Shown: one piece after another, positions 27,601 to 35,478 of the stretch
Numbering within the stretch: the stretch's first letter is position 1
How the letters are laid out: each line of letters begins with the position of its first letter
NCBI RefSeq assembly: GCF_008124615.1
Contig: NZ_VNIB01000014.1
Coordinates: 1 to 64,000 of the forward strand
From: Geothermobacter ehrlichii
GTDB taxonomy: Bacteria; Desulfobacterota; Desulfuromonadia; Desulfuromonadales; Geothermobacteraceae
Reading direction: 5' to 3'
DNA: 64,000 nucleotides
Notes under the pieces: model-generated
What the model saw: the letters and a program-made list of their open reading frames with translations, nothing else
Database searches by the model: none
Told to the model about the DNA's origin: nothing
Program-made: the position numbers and the translations under genes

Positions 27601-28275
27601 GAAATTCTGCGGAAGGAATTCGAATACGCGCTTGAAAACCTGAATGTCCTGACGACCGCGAAAGACGACGGTAGGGAGCTTGTCGACAGGTTGGGCCAGC
27701 ACCTTTTCACCTACTACATTTGGCAAGTCTACCCTCTAACGGGTGAAGAAAGCCTACTAGCACGTTTTTATGACAAGACCAGCGATGACCGCAAACGTTG
27801 GGCTCAGCTCTTCGACCATGTGGGCCGCTCACTGAGAAACAGCGGTAAACACCTAGACAAAGAGTTGACCGATCGCGCAATCGCCTATTTCGATTGGCGT
27901 CTTGAAGCCGCTGAGCCGCTGGAACTCAAGGAATTTACCTTTTGGCTGCAAGCTGAATGTTTCGATCCTGAGTGGCGTTTACGCTCTTACGCGAAGATTC
28001 TCGATCTTGGGTGCGGGAAGGATGTAGGCCTTTCCTTGGAGGTGAGAACTTTAAACAAACTGCTTCCGGAGCATCTGTCATTGGTCGTTGAATGTTTTAC
28101 GAAAATCACGGATACCATGGACCAAGACGCACAGATGTACATTTCGGCCGACGAGGCCAAACCTATTCTAAAAGCTGGCCTGAATGCTGAAGATCCTCTG
28201 ATCCGGGAAAACGCTGAACGTGCCAGGGAAAATCTGTTGCGGCTAGGCCGCTTTGATTATCTAGACGTTGAGTGA
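24688..28275 (+). CDS. Large PIN-domain protein with long helical C-terminal region
   Basis: In this 1195-residue protein, residues about 5-190 form a PIN-like (DUF4935-type) nuclease domain. The acidic residues fit the fold: D11 in LYIDTEFF, E45 in IVPEIMEREL, D143 in FPDAFIISAL, and D167/D169 in IGFDGDF. PIN domains cut RNA (or DNA) using metal ions. The remaining 1000 residues are helix-rich, without P-loop, membrane segment or other recognised motif, and resemble an alpha-solenoid. AGAGG precedes the ATG. The gene stands alone between a dead and an intact umuD. A role in phage defence is an inference from context and architecture. Confidence 0.75.
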   Translation: MRHVPTSLYIDTEFFKRQGLRFDTRAFTALTDTFAKGGLRLIVPEIMERELFRHFEREAEKAANAVIKAHKAYPINSLALVELPSEEELKTKCIEEMHRHWSSFKEHFVVENLPIAVNLEDVIDWYFEIRPPFSEKKPKEFPDAFIISALDKYHKQHHANIAVIGFDGDFSQACASRRYIFYFPDLEKYIEAFLPELSGKDRLPGDVDLTKPITTEDLTELKAILARGSQATPIEIERVMQLLESRGSNYDYFFQNADDAVWLQYLSEKGYFLNPPDVEKTTEGHCVFPWWPPLEYLIRIFDAAPADVMDIISKLPNTNNFRILEGILKIVLKADSADATLRFSRFITSFIENYRWGHNLIINLLKKPFLFDSQLSEVTPALLLKLVEFRKDPREQEKRSRRKENPEDWDTSLKPIPRFDQWEYQQILEKGVRPLAEHEPYQVARILIDAVASMIRLGMHPEDFEKGRDEDFSEIWCRRLDKPERDYQDVKETLVQTLTYACEQVYDKAPESIDALDQALRNHRWKVFKRLRQHLYASHPNDQTLPWIREQILGHDDYSKWEHHYEFQLMIRKASEHFGTRLLSEDERKAIFDAILSGPSKEDFREWMGERYSEEAFQQRQRYFHRMQLRPFAALLSGEVRNYFDKLEDEAQAEAVTDDSYSPYGGVTGGTVTFRSPKSVKDLESFTDEELLAYLNDWDEEHRDKDNWLVEINISALAGVFQALFKEKIAPDGERLAFWMTNRDRIARPVYVTAMLKAMLELVKEKNFGNLDQWMEFCAWVLTHPDSARVEGQPEPRDESRDHPDWGSSRRAVVDFIDACVNKDTNAPITARDGLAALLRKACCQLDWRLDHNCPVLLNRDDPITEAINNTRSRALESLVNFGFWVRRQSPEDHLPEVTDILIKRITEDAEIPLTRPEHALLGMHFGNLCTLNRDWAITQRGALFPQGNVPVWRDAFGSYIRFNRPVKVTFEILRKEFEYALENLNVLTTAKDDGRELVDRLGQHLFTYYIWQVYPLTGEESLLARFYDKTSDDRKRWAQLFDHVGRSLRNSGKHLDKELTDRAIAYFDWRLEAAEPLELKEFTFWLQAECFDPEWRLRSYAKILDLGCGKDVGLSLEVRTLNKLLPEHLSLVVECFTKITDTMDQDAQMYISADEAKPILKAGLNAEDPLIRENAERARENLLRLGRFDYLDVE

Positions 28276-28501
28276 GGGGGAGTATGTAACGACTGACAAC
28301 GAAAAGAATGTACCAAATTTTCGCCATTGAGTTCCTGCTCTTCACCAGCCAAGCGGTTGATTGAGGCCCGCAACTCGATATTTGGGTCTTGAAATGGTGA
28401 AAATTGGGACAAAACCCCGATATTCGCCGAGACCGTTAGGCCGAATAGTTGTTGTTTCCCCGAATCCAAAGTCATAAGTCCGAGAGTGACCGGAGACCTG
28501 C
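28276..28501. other. Spacer before umuDC, no gene seen
   Basis: These 226 bp lie between the PIN gene and umuD. An 84-codon minus-strand ORF overlaps it but lacks a ribosome site and runs into umuD. No clear LexA box (GGTT...ACC type) was found, although umuDC is normally SOS-controlled. Confidence 0.4.
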
Positions 28502-28933
28502 ATGAAGGCAAACCTGATCGGTCGTGCCGGCGATGTTGCCCGGCTCGACATTCCTCTCTTTCTCGATGCGGTGCCGGCCGGCTTCCCTTCGCCGGCCTCC
28601 GACTACAAGGAGCGCACCCTCGACCTGAACGAACTGTGCGTCAAAAATCCCGCCGCCACCTATTTCGTCCGGGCGCAGGGGGACTCGATGATCGAGGCCG
28701 GCATCTTTCCCGGTGACGTACTGGTGGTCGACCGCTCGCTGGAGGCCCGGCACGGCGATGTCGTCATCGCCGAGTTCAACGGCGAGCTGACGGTGAAGAG
28801 GCTGGAGCTGAAGCCCGAGGTGCGGCTGGTACCGATGAACCGCCGGCACGCGCCGGTGCCGGTGCCGGAAGGGGCCGAGCTGGAGATCTTCGGCGTGGTG
28901 ACCACGGTCATCCATAGTTTGCGCAAGCCATGA
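28502..28933 (+). CDS. umuD: UmuD-like S24 peptidase (translesion polymerase accessory)
   Basis: This 143-residue protein has the LexA/UmuD peptidase fold. Catalytic Ser62 is in GDSMIEAG and Lys99 in LTVKRLEL. The processed form UmuD' activates the UmuC polymerase. The N-terminal segment before the cleavage region is short, as in UmuD, and lacks the LexA DNA-binding domain. Its stop overlaps umuC by 4 bp. A broken copy lies 4 kb upstream. Expected regulation is SOS, but no operator was seen. Confidence 0.93.
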   Translation: MKANLIGRAGDVARLDIPLFLDAVPAGFPSPASDYKERTLDLNELCVKNPAATYFVRAQGDSMIEAGIFPGDVLVVDRSLEARHGDVVIAEFNGELTVKRLELKPEVRLVPMNRRHAPVPVPEGAELEIFGVVTTVIHSLRKP

Positions 28934-30189
28934 GACGTTTCGCCCTGGTCGACTGCAACAACTTCTACTGCAGCTGCGAGCGCCTGTTCCGCCCGGACCT
29001 GAAAAGGGTGCCGGTGGTCGTGCTCTCCAACAACGACGGCTGCATTGTCGCCCGCAGTCCGGAGGCCAGGGCGCTGGGGATCGGCATGGGCGTGCCCCTG
29101 TTCAAGGTGCGGGAGACGGTGAGGCGGCACAACGTCCGGGTCTTTTCGTCCAACTACGCCCTCTACGGCGACATCTCCGCCCGGGTGATGCAGACCCTCG
29201 AACGGTTCAGTCCCGACCTGGAGATCTATTCCATCGACGAGGCCTTTCTCGATCTGAGCGGCGTTGCCTCACCGGTCGCGTACGGACAGGAGATCCGCGC
29301 CACCGTCCGCAGGCACGTCGGTGTGCCGGTGAGTGTCGGCATCGCGCCCACCAAGACCCTGGCCAAGCTGGCCAATTACGCCGCCAAGAGATTCGCCGAA
29401 ACCGGCGGCGTTGTCGACCTGAGTGCTCCACACAAGCAGCGGCGCCTGCTGGCGATCACGCCTGTCGGCGAGGTCTGGGGTGTCGGCCGCCGGATCGCCG
29501 CCAGCCTGCAGAAGCTGGGCGTGACCACGGCGCTCGATCTGGCCCGCATGGAGCCGCGCCGCATCCGGCGGCGCTTTTCGGTGGTGCTGGAGCGGACCGT
29601 GCGCGAGCTGAACGGGGAAAGCTGCATCGGACTGGAGGCAATGCCGGCGGCGAAAAAGCAGATTGTCTGCTCCCGCTCCTTCGGCGAGAAGCTGACCGGC
29701 TATGCGGAAGTGCGCCAGGCGGTGTGCGAATTCGCCGCCCGCACCGCCGAAAAGCTGCGGCGGGAGGAACTGCTGGCCCGCATGGTTCATCTCTTCATCC
29801 GGACCAGCCCGTTCGACGGCAGCGGGCCCGGCTACAGCAACGCCGCCACCGGCACGCTGCCCTGTCCCAGCGCCGACAGCCGGGCGATTCTGGCCCTGGT
29901 CACCCGCCTGTTCGACGACATCTGGAAGGACGGCTGCCGCTACGCTAAGGCCGGCGTGATGCTCGGTGATCTCTGTTCGCCGGACCAGGTACAGCCCGAT
30001 CTGTTCACGGCCGGAGATGACCAGGACCGGAGCGACAGGCTGATGCGGGCCATCGACGCCATCAACCACAGTGGCAGAGGCAAGATCTGGTTCGGTGGCC
30101 AGCGGCCGCAGACCGACTGGTTCATGCGCCGGGCACACCTGTCACCGGCCTACACGACGCGGTGGGAGTGCATTCCGGAGGTGTGCTAA
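28930..30189 (+). CDS. umuC: UmuC, catalytic subunit of DNA polymerase V (Y-family)
   Basis: This 419-residue Y-family polymerase copies past DNA lesions. The palm motifs are visible: ALVDCNNFYCSCERLFRP (first Asp), SNNDGCIVARS, YSIDEAFLDL (catalytic Asp-Glu) and VGIAPTKTLAKLANYAAK. The helix-hairpin-helix thumb region (VWGVGRRIAASLQKLGV) and the UmuC-specific C-terminal domain follow. Full family length, translationally coupled to umuD by an ATGA overlap. Confidence 0.96.
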   Translation: MRRFALVDCNNFYCSCERLFRPDLKRVPVVVLSNNDGCIVARSPEARALGIGMGVPLFKVRETVRRHNVRVFSSNYALYGDISARVMQTLERFSPDLEIYSIDEAFLDLSGVASPVAYGQEIRATVRRHVGVPVSVGIAPTKTLAKLANYAAKRFAETGGVVDLSAPHKQRRLLAITPVGEVWGVGRRIAASLQKLGVTTALDLARMEPRRIRRRFSVVLERTVRELNGESCIGLEAMPAAKKQIVCSRSFGEKLTGYAEVRQAVCEFAARTAEKLRREELLARMVHLFIRTSPFDGSGPGYSNAATGTLPCPSADSRAILALVTRLFDDIWKDGCRYAKAGVMLGDLCSPDQVQPDLFTAGDDQDRSDRLMRAIDAINHSGRGKIWFGGQRPQTDWFMRRAHLSPAYTTRWECIPEVC

Positions 30190-30212
30190 GGTATCGTAAG
30201 AGGAGGATCAAC

Positions 30213-30338
30213 ATGGGCTGCATGGTCATCGCTGGATATCTGCTCGCGGCTTTCGCAATTTTCGTGATTGTTCACGACAAGATCGTGGACAAACGCGAAC
30301 GCAAACGCGACCACACGAAGCACCCCCAACAAGGTTGA
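30213..30338 (+). CDS. Small membrane protein after umuC
   Basis: A 41-residue ORF has a strong ribosome site (AGAGGAGG, 6 nt before ATG) 23 bp after umuC. It has one membrane helix (MVIAGYLLAAFAIFVIVHD) and a basic tail (KRERKRDHTKH). It probably shares the umuDC transcript. Function unknown. Confidence 0.5.
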   Translation: MGCMVIAGYLLAAFAIFVIVHDKIVDKRERKRDHTKHPQQG

Positions 30339-30811
30339 GAAAAGAGCCTCTCCAGCAGCGGACAGTCAGGTTAGTCGTCCCCGAAAAACTCCACAATGCA
30401 TCTGAGGCAGGCTGAGAAATCTGGTAGCCTACGAGGCTCAAGGACGTGTCCATTAGAACGAACACCAAGGCAGAAAGGGGCAAAACATGGGAAAAGGATG
30501 CACCGACTCAAAAGAAGGAGTCAAACCTAGCCTCAAATGCTGCTAGTTCGTCGGCTAGATAGTTATGGGATGGTCCCCGCACTTGCCACCAACACACTAC
30601 CCTTCCCCCGAAAATGTGGATAATCCGAAAAAGCCACACTCTCAGATTATAAAGCTTGCGAGCAATGATGAACCAGGCGACTCTCTGGCTGCCGCCCCTG
30701 CTAAGGTAGGGATGAATCGGGCGGCACCTTGGCAACCGCTGCCTTGCAAAAAGATAATGGTGTAAGCTTGGCAGTTAATTGACTGGGAAGCTTACGACCA
30801 ATGCGCGCAAA
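30339..30811. other. Spacer with leader and repeat array 2, no gene seen
   Basis: This 470-bp stretch lies between the small membrane gene and the convergent ATPase gene. Apart from the leader/repeat element (30622-30745) no feature is supported. Confidence 0.5.
30622..30745. repeat. Second leader element with about two 47-bp repeat units
   Basis: The leader at 30622-30664 is nearly identical to 23603-23645. It is followed by two diverged units (GATGAACCAGGCGACTCTCT and GATGAATCGGGCGGCACC) of the same family as the array at 23647. Together the two arrays bracket the umuD-PIN-umuDC segment. Confidence 0.75.
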
Positions 30812-31639
30812 CTAGGTTGTGACCTCGCCAACGACAAACAATTCGGTAATTGGCGTGATACGGAATCTGTGCTCTGTCTTTTTTAAAGCGCCTGCAGATT
30901 TTACAATTTTTCCAACAGCGTCAATGTCGCCATCAGAATACTGCTGAATGATGTCTTTACATTCGTCGCAGAGCTGGTTGAACCTCTCGATAAGGACAAC
31001 CACTCCCTTTGACGATTTCTTCATGATCTTTTCTTTGGTGACCTGGATGTGCGTCAACAGATCGCCGGCCGTCAGGACGCTGCCTTCAAGGGCGATGAAA
31101 TCAAACCCCATCTCTGTGGCAAATTTCTTGATGGTGGTCGTTTTGCCCATGCCGGTTGGTCCAGAGAAAACGGGCACGCGAACAGGTCTGGTTTTGTCGA
31201 GCAATGCACGATCAACGTAAACTCTCTGATTGTATTTGTACGATTTATGAAGAGCATCAAGCATCTTCACATAGGGAGAGCTTTTCCTCTTCGCTATTTC
31301 CGACATCGCATTTTGACACCATTGCAACAAGTTTCGGTCTTCTTCCCCGTAAGCAATACCTTCTACCATGAGTGACAAATGATTCAATTCTTCGATTGAA
31401 GTGATGTGGTGTAACCCTGAAATAAGAAAATTTTTCGCGGTGTCAAAATCGTTTAAATCGTCGATTGCCATAAAGATGACCCGTTCCAGGTCATCACCGC
31501 TTGCAATCCTCTTGAAAGCCTCTGAGAGGATGGCTTTCTTTGTTGCATTGTCGAGTTGTTCGTTATCGTAGATAAAATCCATGAATTCTCCGGTATCGTT
31601 AAATTTTGAGATTTTCTTCTTGATTTCTTCAGAGATCAT
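30812..31639 (-). CDS. P-loop ATPase of unknown family
   Basis: The 275-residue protein begins MISEEIKKKISKF (ATG at 31639; longer in-frame starts lack a ribosome site). Walker A is SGPTGMGKTTTIKK at about residue 165, with a Walker-B-like VVVLIERFNQ about 70 residues later. The N-terminal 150 residues are helical (FIYDNEQLDNATKKAILSEA). Overall it resembles a small AAA/STAND-type ATPase without an attached effector. It is the last gene of a minus-strand cluster with a zinc-ribbon protein, an unknown protein and a metallophosphatase. Confidence 0.65.
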   Translation of the reverse strand: MISEEIKKKISKFNDTGEFMDFIYDNEQLDNATKKAILSEAFKRIASGDDLERVIFMAIDDLNDFDTAKNFLISGLHHITSIEELNHLSLMVEGIAYGEEDRNLLQWCQNAMSEIAKRKSSPYVKMLDALHKSYKYNQRVYVDRALLDKTRPVRVPVFSGPTGMGKTTTIKKFATEMGFDFIALEGSVLTAGDLLTHIQVTKEKIMKKSSKGVVVLIERFNQLCDECKDIIQQYSDGDIDAVGKIVKSAGALKKTEHRFRITPITELFVVGEVTT

Positions 31640-31846
31640 AGGCTGCCTCCGGCGATCAAATGTCATGGGTTGTGGCATATGTCGGCATGTCAAAATGAAA
31701 TGTGCATTCGGCTGCATTCCGAATTTCTGGATGACAGCCAGTTGCCGGTCGCAAATGGCCTCGGCCCCTGTCTCTTTTGTCAGCCCGGCGACATGGCTGC
31801 CTCCATGTTGGCCGCCAGCGGATTTGATTCGTGCCTGCCCGGGGCA

Positions 31847-32062
31847 TCAGAACAATATCGTGCTTCCCCTCTCGTCCTTGGAAGACTCCCAAATATCTAC
31901 CAGTTTTCCTCTGCACCGTGGGCATCCTGAGGGAACACACGTGTCGCAGTAATAGACTTCTTTTTGGCACTTGGTACAGTATCGAGGCATCTCTTGCTCT
32001 GTATATCTGCTGTATGTGTTGCGACATTTCTCGCAGTTTCTTGATCTTGCAAATATAAGCAT
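31847..32062 (-). CDS. Small zinc-ribbon protein
   Basis: This 71-residue protein has four paired cysteines: CEKC, CTKC, CDTC and CPRC. That is enough for two zinc ribbons. AGGAGG lies 8 nt before the ATG. It sits between the 246-residue unknown gene (50 bp upstream) and the ATPase gene, in the same direction. It may bind nucleic acid or a partner protein; function unknown. The 207 bp between it and the ATPase hold no supported gene. Confidence 0.6.
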   Translation of the reverse strand: MLIFARSRNCEKCRNTYSRYTEQEMPRYCTKCQKEVYYCDTCVPSGCPRCRGKLVDIWESSKDERGSTILF

Positions 32063-32112
32063 TTGTTTGCCTCCTTTGGTTGCTCATGTTGCTTTGGCAT
32101 CCATGTGCCTGT

Positions 32113-32853
32113 TTAAAAAGAAATATATCTGTTGCTGTATTCCGAGACCCGTGTCAGCCACCGGTAGTCTTTTTCCGTCAGCTCGTCGACCTCGAGACCT
32201 CTTGCGAAGATACTTTCAACGTCCCATTGGTTCATGCTCTTCAGGTCGACATATTTCACGTTTTTCTTCCGGAGAAAATTTTTCAGCTCTTCAATGTTTT
32301 TTGCTTCAACCGCATGAAAACATTTGTATCCATGCCCACGTTCTTCGTAACTGACAATGTCGACGTATTCAACAATTCGCCCTGGTGTTTGAATAAGCAT
32401 GATCGTACTGTCTATCGGTTCGTAACCCCATCCGGCGTCTTTCTTGATACGTCCATCGATAAAGGCCGCGAGCCTTTTCACCTTTTGCGGATAGAGACAA
32501 TCGTCCCAGAATTTGATGAGATCTTTTGAGATGTCATCTTTGCTGGATTTCTGGATGCCAATCCAGCTGTCGGGAACAAGAAAATCGAAATTGTGTTCAA
32601 GTTCCGATTCCAGCCGTTCTCTCGATACTTTGTTGAAGAATTCGACCTTCTCCTTCCGGTCGAATCGGCTGGAGTAGGCAATCAGGAAAAAGGGCTTTTC
32701 GATGAGTTTGAGGGCCTCCTTGCAATGACTCATTCCCCTGACATCGGGAAAGGGCGGGTCGAAGAACAGGAGCATGGTATTTTCCACTGAGAGAAAAAGG
32801 AGGTTGGTGTTCGGATTTTCATTGATTTGCGCCAGCCATTCTTCACGGTTCAT
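32113..32853 (-). CDS. Hypothetical protein, 246 residues
   Basis: Start MNREEWLAQINENPNTNLLF was chosen for AAAGGAGG just upstream; the long in-frame extension to 33210 overlaps the phosphatase gene and was rejected. The protein is soluble and mixed alpha/beta (LLFLSVENTMLLFFDPPFPD; FFLIAYSSRFDRKEKVEFF; IMLIQTPGRIVEYVDIVSYE). No catalytic motif or family was recognised. It lies 23 bp after the metallophosphatase gene, so it is very likely cotranscribed. Confidence 0.6.
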   Translation of the reverse strand: MNREEWLAQINENPNTNLLFLSVENTMLLFFDPPFPDVRGMSHCKEALKLIEKPFFLIAYSSRFDRKEKVEFFNKVSRERLESELEHNFDFLVPDSWIGIQKSSKDDISKDLIKFWDDCLYPQKVKRLAAFIDGRIKKDAGWGYEPIDSTIMLIQTPGRIVEYVDIVSYEERGHGYKCFHAVEAKNIEELKNFLRKKNVKYVDLKSMNQWDVESIFARGLEVDELTEKDYRWLTRVSEYSNRYISF

Positions 32854-32876
32854 CGCAACCTCCTTTCTGCGGTGGG

Positions 32877-33821
32877 CTACACGAAAAGCAGATTTTCGGG
32901 GTGCAGCTTCCTCTCTCCGTTCCACCGGTAACCGCACAGGACGCCTCCCCTGGCGACGCTGAAATCGACACAGGTGGCGTTCGGGGTCAGCAGCCTGACA
33001 GGTGGTCTCATCCAGTAGTGACCGAAGAACACGGGCTTTTCCCCGGTGGGATAGATGTTCCTCCCGTTGTCGGTCAGTGGCAGGTTCGGGATAGCTGGCA
33101 GCTGGTCGTCCGGCAGCATGGCAATCTCCCGGTAGGTTCTGCCGGATGCTTGCCACCACTTGACCCTGATTTCCTGTCTGGCGAAGCCGTCCTTGTCCTG
33201 AAGAACACATCCTGCCGGCAGAGGGATTTCGGTGCCCTTCAGCAGGGTTTCGATGATCCGGTGCTCCGATGTCCGGTCATCGACAGACCGAAACAGGAAG
33301 TGATCGTCGAGGCAGAAGGTGTTCGTTGGCTGGCTGCCGTTGCCGGTCAGCGACCGGATCAATCTGGCGTCCCATTCGGCATGGATGACCCGCAGGCCTT
33401 CCAGTTCGAGAAAGAGAGGCAGGGACCGAAACCAGGCAATGGTCTCGACAAGAAGGCTTTCCCGGCCGGCAAATTCGGCCAGAAAGGCAGCGTGTTGCGC
33501 GGTATTCTTGGCAGAATGGGGCCGCAGCGGCTGGCCTGTTTGCGGATGCCGGGTGTGGTAGCAGATGGCATTGTATTCGTGGTTGCCCATGACGGCGAGA
33601 GCTGCCCCGCCGTCGACCATGCGACGAACGATATCGATCACGCCGAGATTGTCGGGTCCCCGGTCGATGAAGTCGCCGGCGAAGATCGCCTGACGTTCCG
33701 GGTGGCGGAAGCATCCGTTGTGCTGGCGATAGCCGAGCTGACGCAGCAGAGCCCGCAGAGCGTCGGCATGGCCGTGAATGTCGCCAATGATGTCGTATCC
33801 CGTAGAACCGGTCGTTGTCAT
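32877..33821 (-). CDS. Metallophosphatase, PrpE/ApaH-like
   Basis: This 314-residue calcineurin-type phosphoesterase has all metal motifs: GDIHGHAD, GDFIDRGPDN, GNHEYN, a later HAEWD and GHYW. The family includes symmetrical diadenosine-tetraphosphatases and protein phosphatases; substrate cannot be read from sequence. The insert between the fourth and fifth motifs (about 150-270) is longer than in ApaH. Its ATG overlaps the stop of the upstream small gene, and it is followed by the unknown 246-residue gene. Confidence 0.85.
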   Translation of the reverse strand: MTTTGSTGYDIIGDIHGHADALRALLRQLGYRQHNGCFRHPERQAIFAGDFIDRGPDNLGVIDIVRRMVDGGAALAVMGNHEYNAICYHTRHPQTGQPLRPHSAKNTAQHAAFLAEFAGRESLLVETIAWFRSLPLFLELEGLRVIHAEWDARLIRSLTGNGSQPTNTFCLDDHFLFRSVDDRTSEHRIIETLLKGTEIPLPAGCVLQDKDGFARQEIRVKWWQASGRTYREIAMLPDDQLPAIPNLPLTDNGRNIYPTGEKPVFFGHYWMRPPVRLLTPNATCVDFSVARGGVLCGYRWNGERKLHPENLLFV

Positions 33822-34108
33822 CAGCTTGTCCTGAACCCGAAGTTGAAGAAGATGTAGTCACCCGTTCGTTTCAGGGTTGTGCTGGCTTCGCCGGGCAGTC
33901 CGGCGATTTGCCGGGCGATGCGAACGAGCTCGTCATCCGCGATGCCTCCGAATTGGCTGGCCACAAAGACCAGGGTATTGCCCCTGATGCCGTCCCAAAG
34001 CCATTTTTCCCACAGCACGTTATTGCCGTCGAAAGTCAGGTACCGTTTGGACAGGACTTTCGTGTCCTTGTCTACGGGCCGGTTGTTGAATAGTTTCCGG
34101 TTGCACAT
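33821..34108 (-). CDS. Small hypothetical protein upstream of the phosphatase
   Basis: It encodes 95 residues from ATG 34108 (MCNRKLFNNRPVDKDTKVL); other in-frame starts at 34129 and 34150 are possible and none has a strong ribosome site. It has a compact mixed fold (YLTFDGNNVLWEKWLWDG) and no motif. The end overlaps the phosphatase start by one base, indicating coupling. Function unknown. Confidence 0.5.
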   Translation of the reverse strand: MCNRKLFNNRPVDKDTKVLSKRYLTFDGNNVLWEKWLWDGIRGNTLVFVASQFGGIADDELVRIARQIAGLPGEASTTLKRTGDYIFFNFGFRTS

Positions 34109-34285
34109 CGGTTCGATTCTCTGGGACATGCGGCGTGGGCATGCCATCAAGGCCGCAGGGTTTTCGCCCCAATCGGCATCCTGCTCAACTGTATAATCCA
34201 GGCATGCGACAAACGATGTCGCATTGGTGACAAGGAATGCAGGGGCTCCGATCTGCTGTTTCCGGGCGGGGAGGGGCCGCTGGTT

Positions 34286-35275
34286 TCATTGGTAGAACTG
34301 GTGGAGTTTGGCCGCGATGCTTTTGAACTCCTGGCGGAGGGCTGGAGGCCCCAGAATCTCGACCGTATCGCCGAATCCGAGCAGCCACCAGCGCAATTGA
34401 TGGCTGTCGAGAACGGTGGCTTCGAGTATGACGTGGTCATTGCCATCTTCTGTTATGGTCTGGTCTTCGCTGAGCCGCCGCTCCTGCAGGTGACGTGACG
34501 CGCCGGCAGCAAAACGGGCACGCAGGCGGATGGTCTTGCCTTCTTCGAGAGGCCATTCGAAACGGCCGTTGCGCATGTGTTGCTCGAGATCGAAGCCATC
34601 GGGCCGTTGAACCTCTTGTTCCAGCAGTTCGACTTCCAAAAACCGGTGCAGGGCGTAGTGGCGGACGTCCTGGTAATCGTCGATACGAGCCACCAGGTAG
34701 ATGACGGCGTCGGAAAAGACCATTCCCAGGGGATGGAAATGCAGTTGTTTTTCCCGGCCGTCGATTGCCGACCGATAGCGTCCCCTGAAACAGCGATCTC
34801 CGAAGAGGGCTTCAGTGATGGTCTCAAGGACCTCTTCACTGATGTCCGGCGGGAGCAGCGGCTGGGTGCGCGAAACAACCTTCACCTTTTCCGGCCAGTG
34901 GGCGTGGCCACCGGAAAGCTTGTCGAGAATGGTTTGGGCGCGCCGGAAGTGTCCTTCCAGGCTGCGGGCACATTGCCCGGGAAGCATGCGCAGCATGAAG
35001 GATTCGACCATCCGCAGAGTGAGTGCCGCACTGGGGCCCATGCCAGGAATATCGAAGGTCTCGGCGTCTTTTTGCCAGGACCAGCCGGCGGGTTTACGAC
35101 CGTCGCTGACCAGCGGAAAATGCCGGGACAGCTTGTCGAGGTCGCGCTGGATGGTTCGTCGTGTGGTTTGATACCCCTGTTCGTTCAGTTTGTGTTCGAG
35201 TTCGGCGGTGCTGATGCGGCGAGGCTGGCGCGGAATCAGGCGAAGCATCAGCCATTGTCGGAGTAGGGTTTCCAT
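34286..35275 (-). CDS. WYL-domain transcriptional regulator
   Basis: This 329-residue protein has an N-terminal winged helix (about 1-75; METLLRQWLMLRLIPR, STAELEHKLNEQGYQTTRRT) and a WYL domain (about 140-220: REKQLHFHPLGMVFSDAVIY, RHYALHRFLEVELLE), followed by a WCX-type C-terminal extension. WYL proteins sense nucleic acid or nucleotides and commonly repress defence operons (BrxR, CapW). It lies between the restriction operon and the phosphatase-ATPase cluster, all on the minus strand, so it may control either. Confidence 0.85.
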   Translation of the reverse strand: METLLRQWLMLRLIPRQPRRISTAELEHKLNEQGYQTTRRTIQRDLDKLSRHFPLVSDGRKPAGWSWQKDAETFDIPGMGPSAALTLRMVESFMLRMLPGQCARSLEGHFRRAQTILDKLSGGHAHWPEKVKVVSRTQPLLPPDISEEVLETITEALFGDRCFRGRYRSAIDGREKQLHFHPLGMVFSDAVIYLVARIDDYQDVRHYALHRFLEVELLEQEVQRPDGFDLEQHMRNGRFEWPLEEGKTIRLRARFAAGASRHLQERRLSEDQTITEDGNDHVILEATVLDSHQLRWWLLGFGDTVEILGPPALRQEFKSIAAKLHQFYQ

Positions 35276-35478
35276 GGGGCTTCCCAGAGTGGCACCTTTT
35301 GACTTGGTAAATGCCCGCAACTTGATGGCATCTTTCAACCATTTAATACATCAAGCGGTTTCTTTGTCTCTAGCGGCCCGAAAGATGCCAGTCGAAGATA
35401 TTTCTACTCGCCATCCGACTTCTTCGACAGAGCAAATTTGGCGCCTAATCAAATTAAGTTATCATTCAAACGTCAATC

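Noticed and set aside
31656-32087. 143-codon minus-strand ORF overlapping the zinc-ribbon gene
   Set aside because: The zinc-ribbon frame has four CxxC pairs and an AGGAGG site; the alternative frame has neither.
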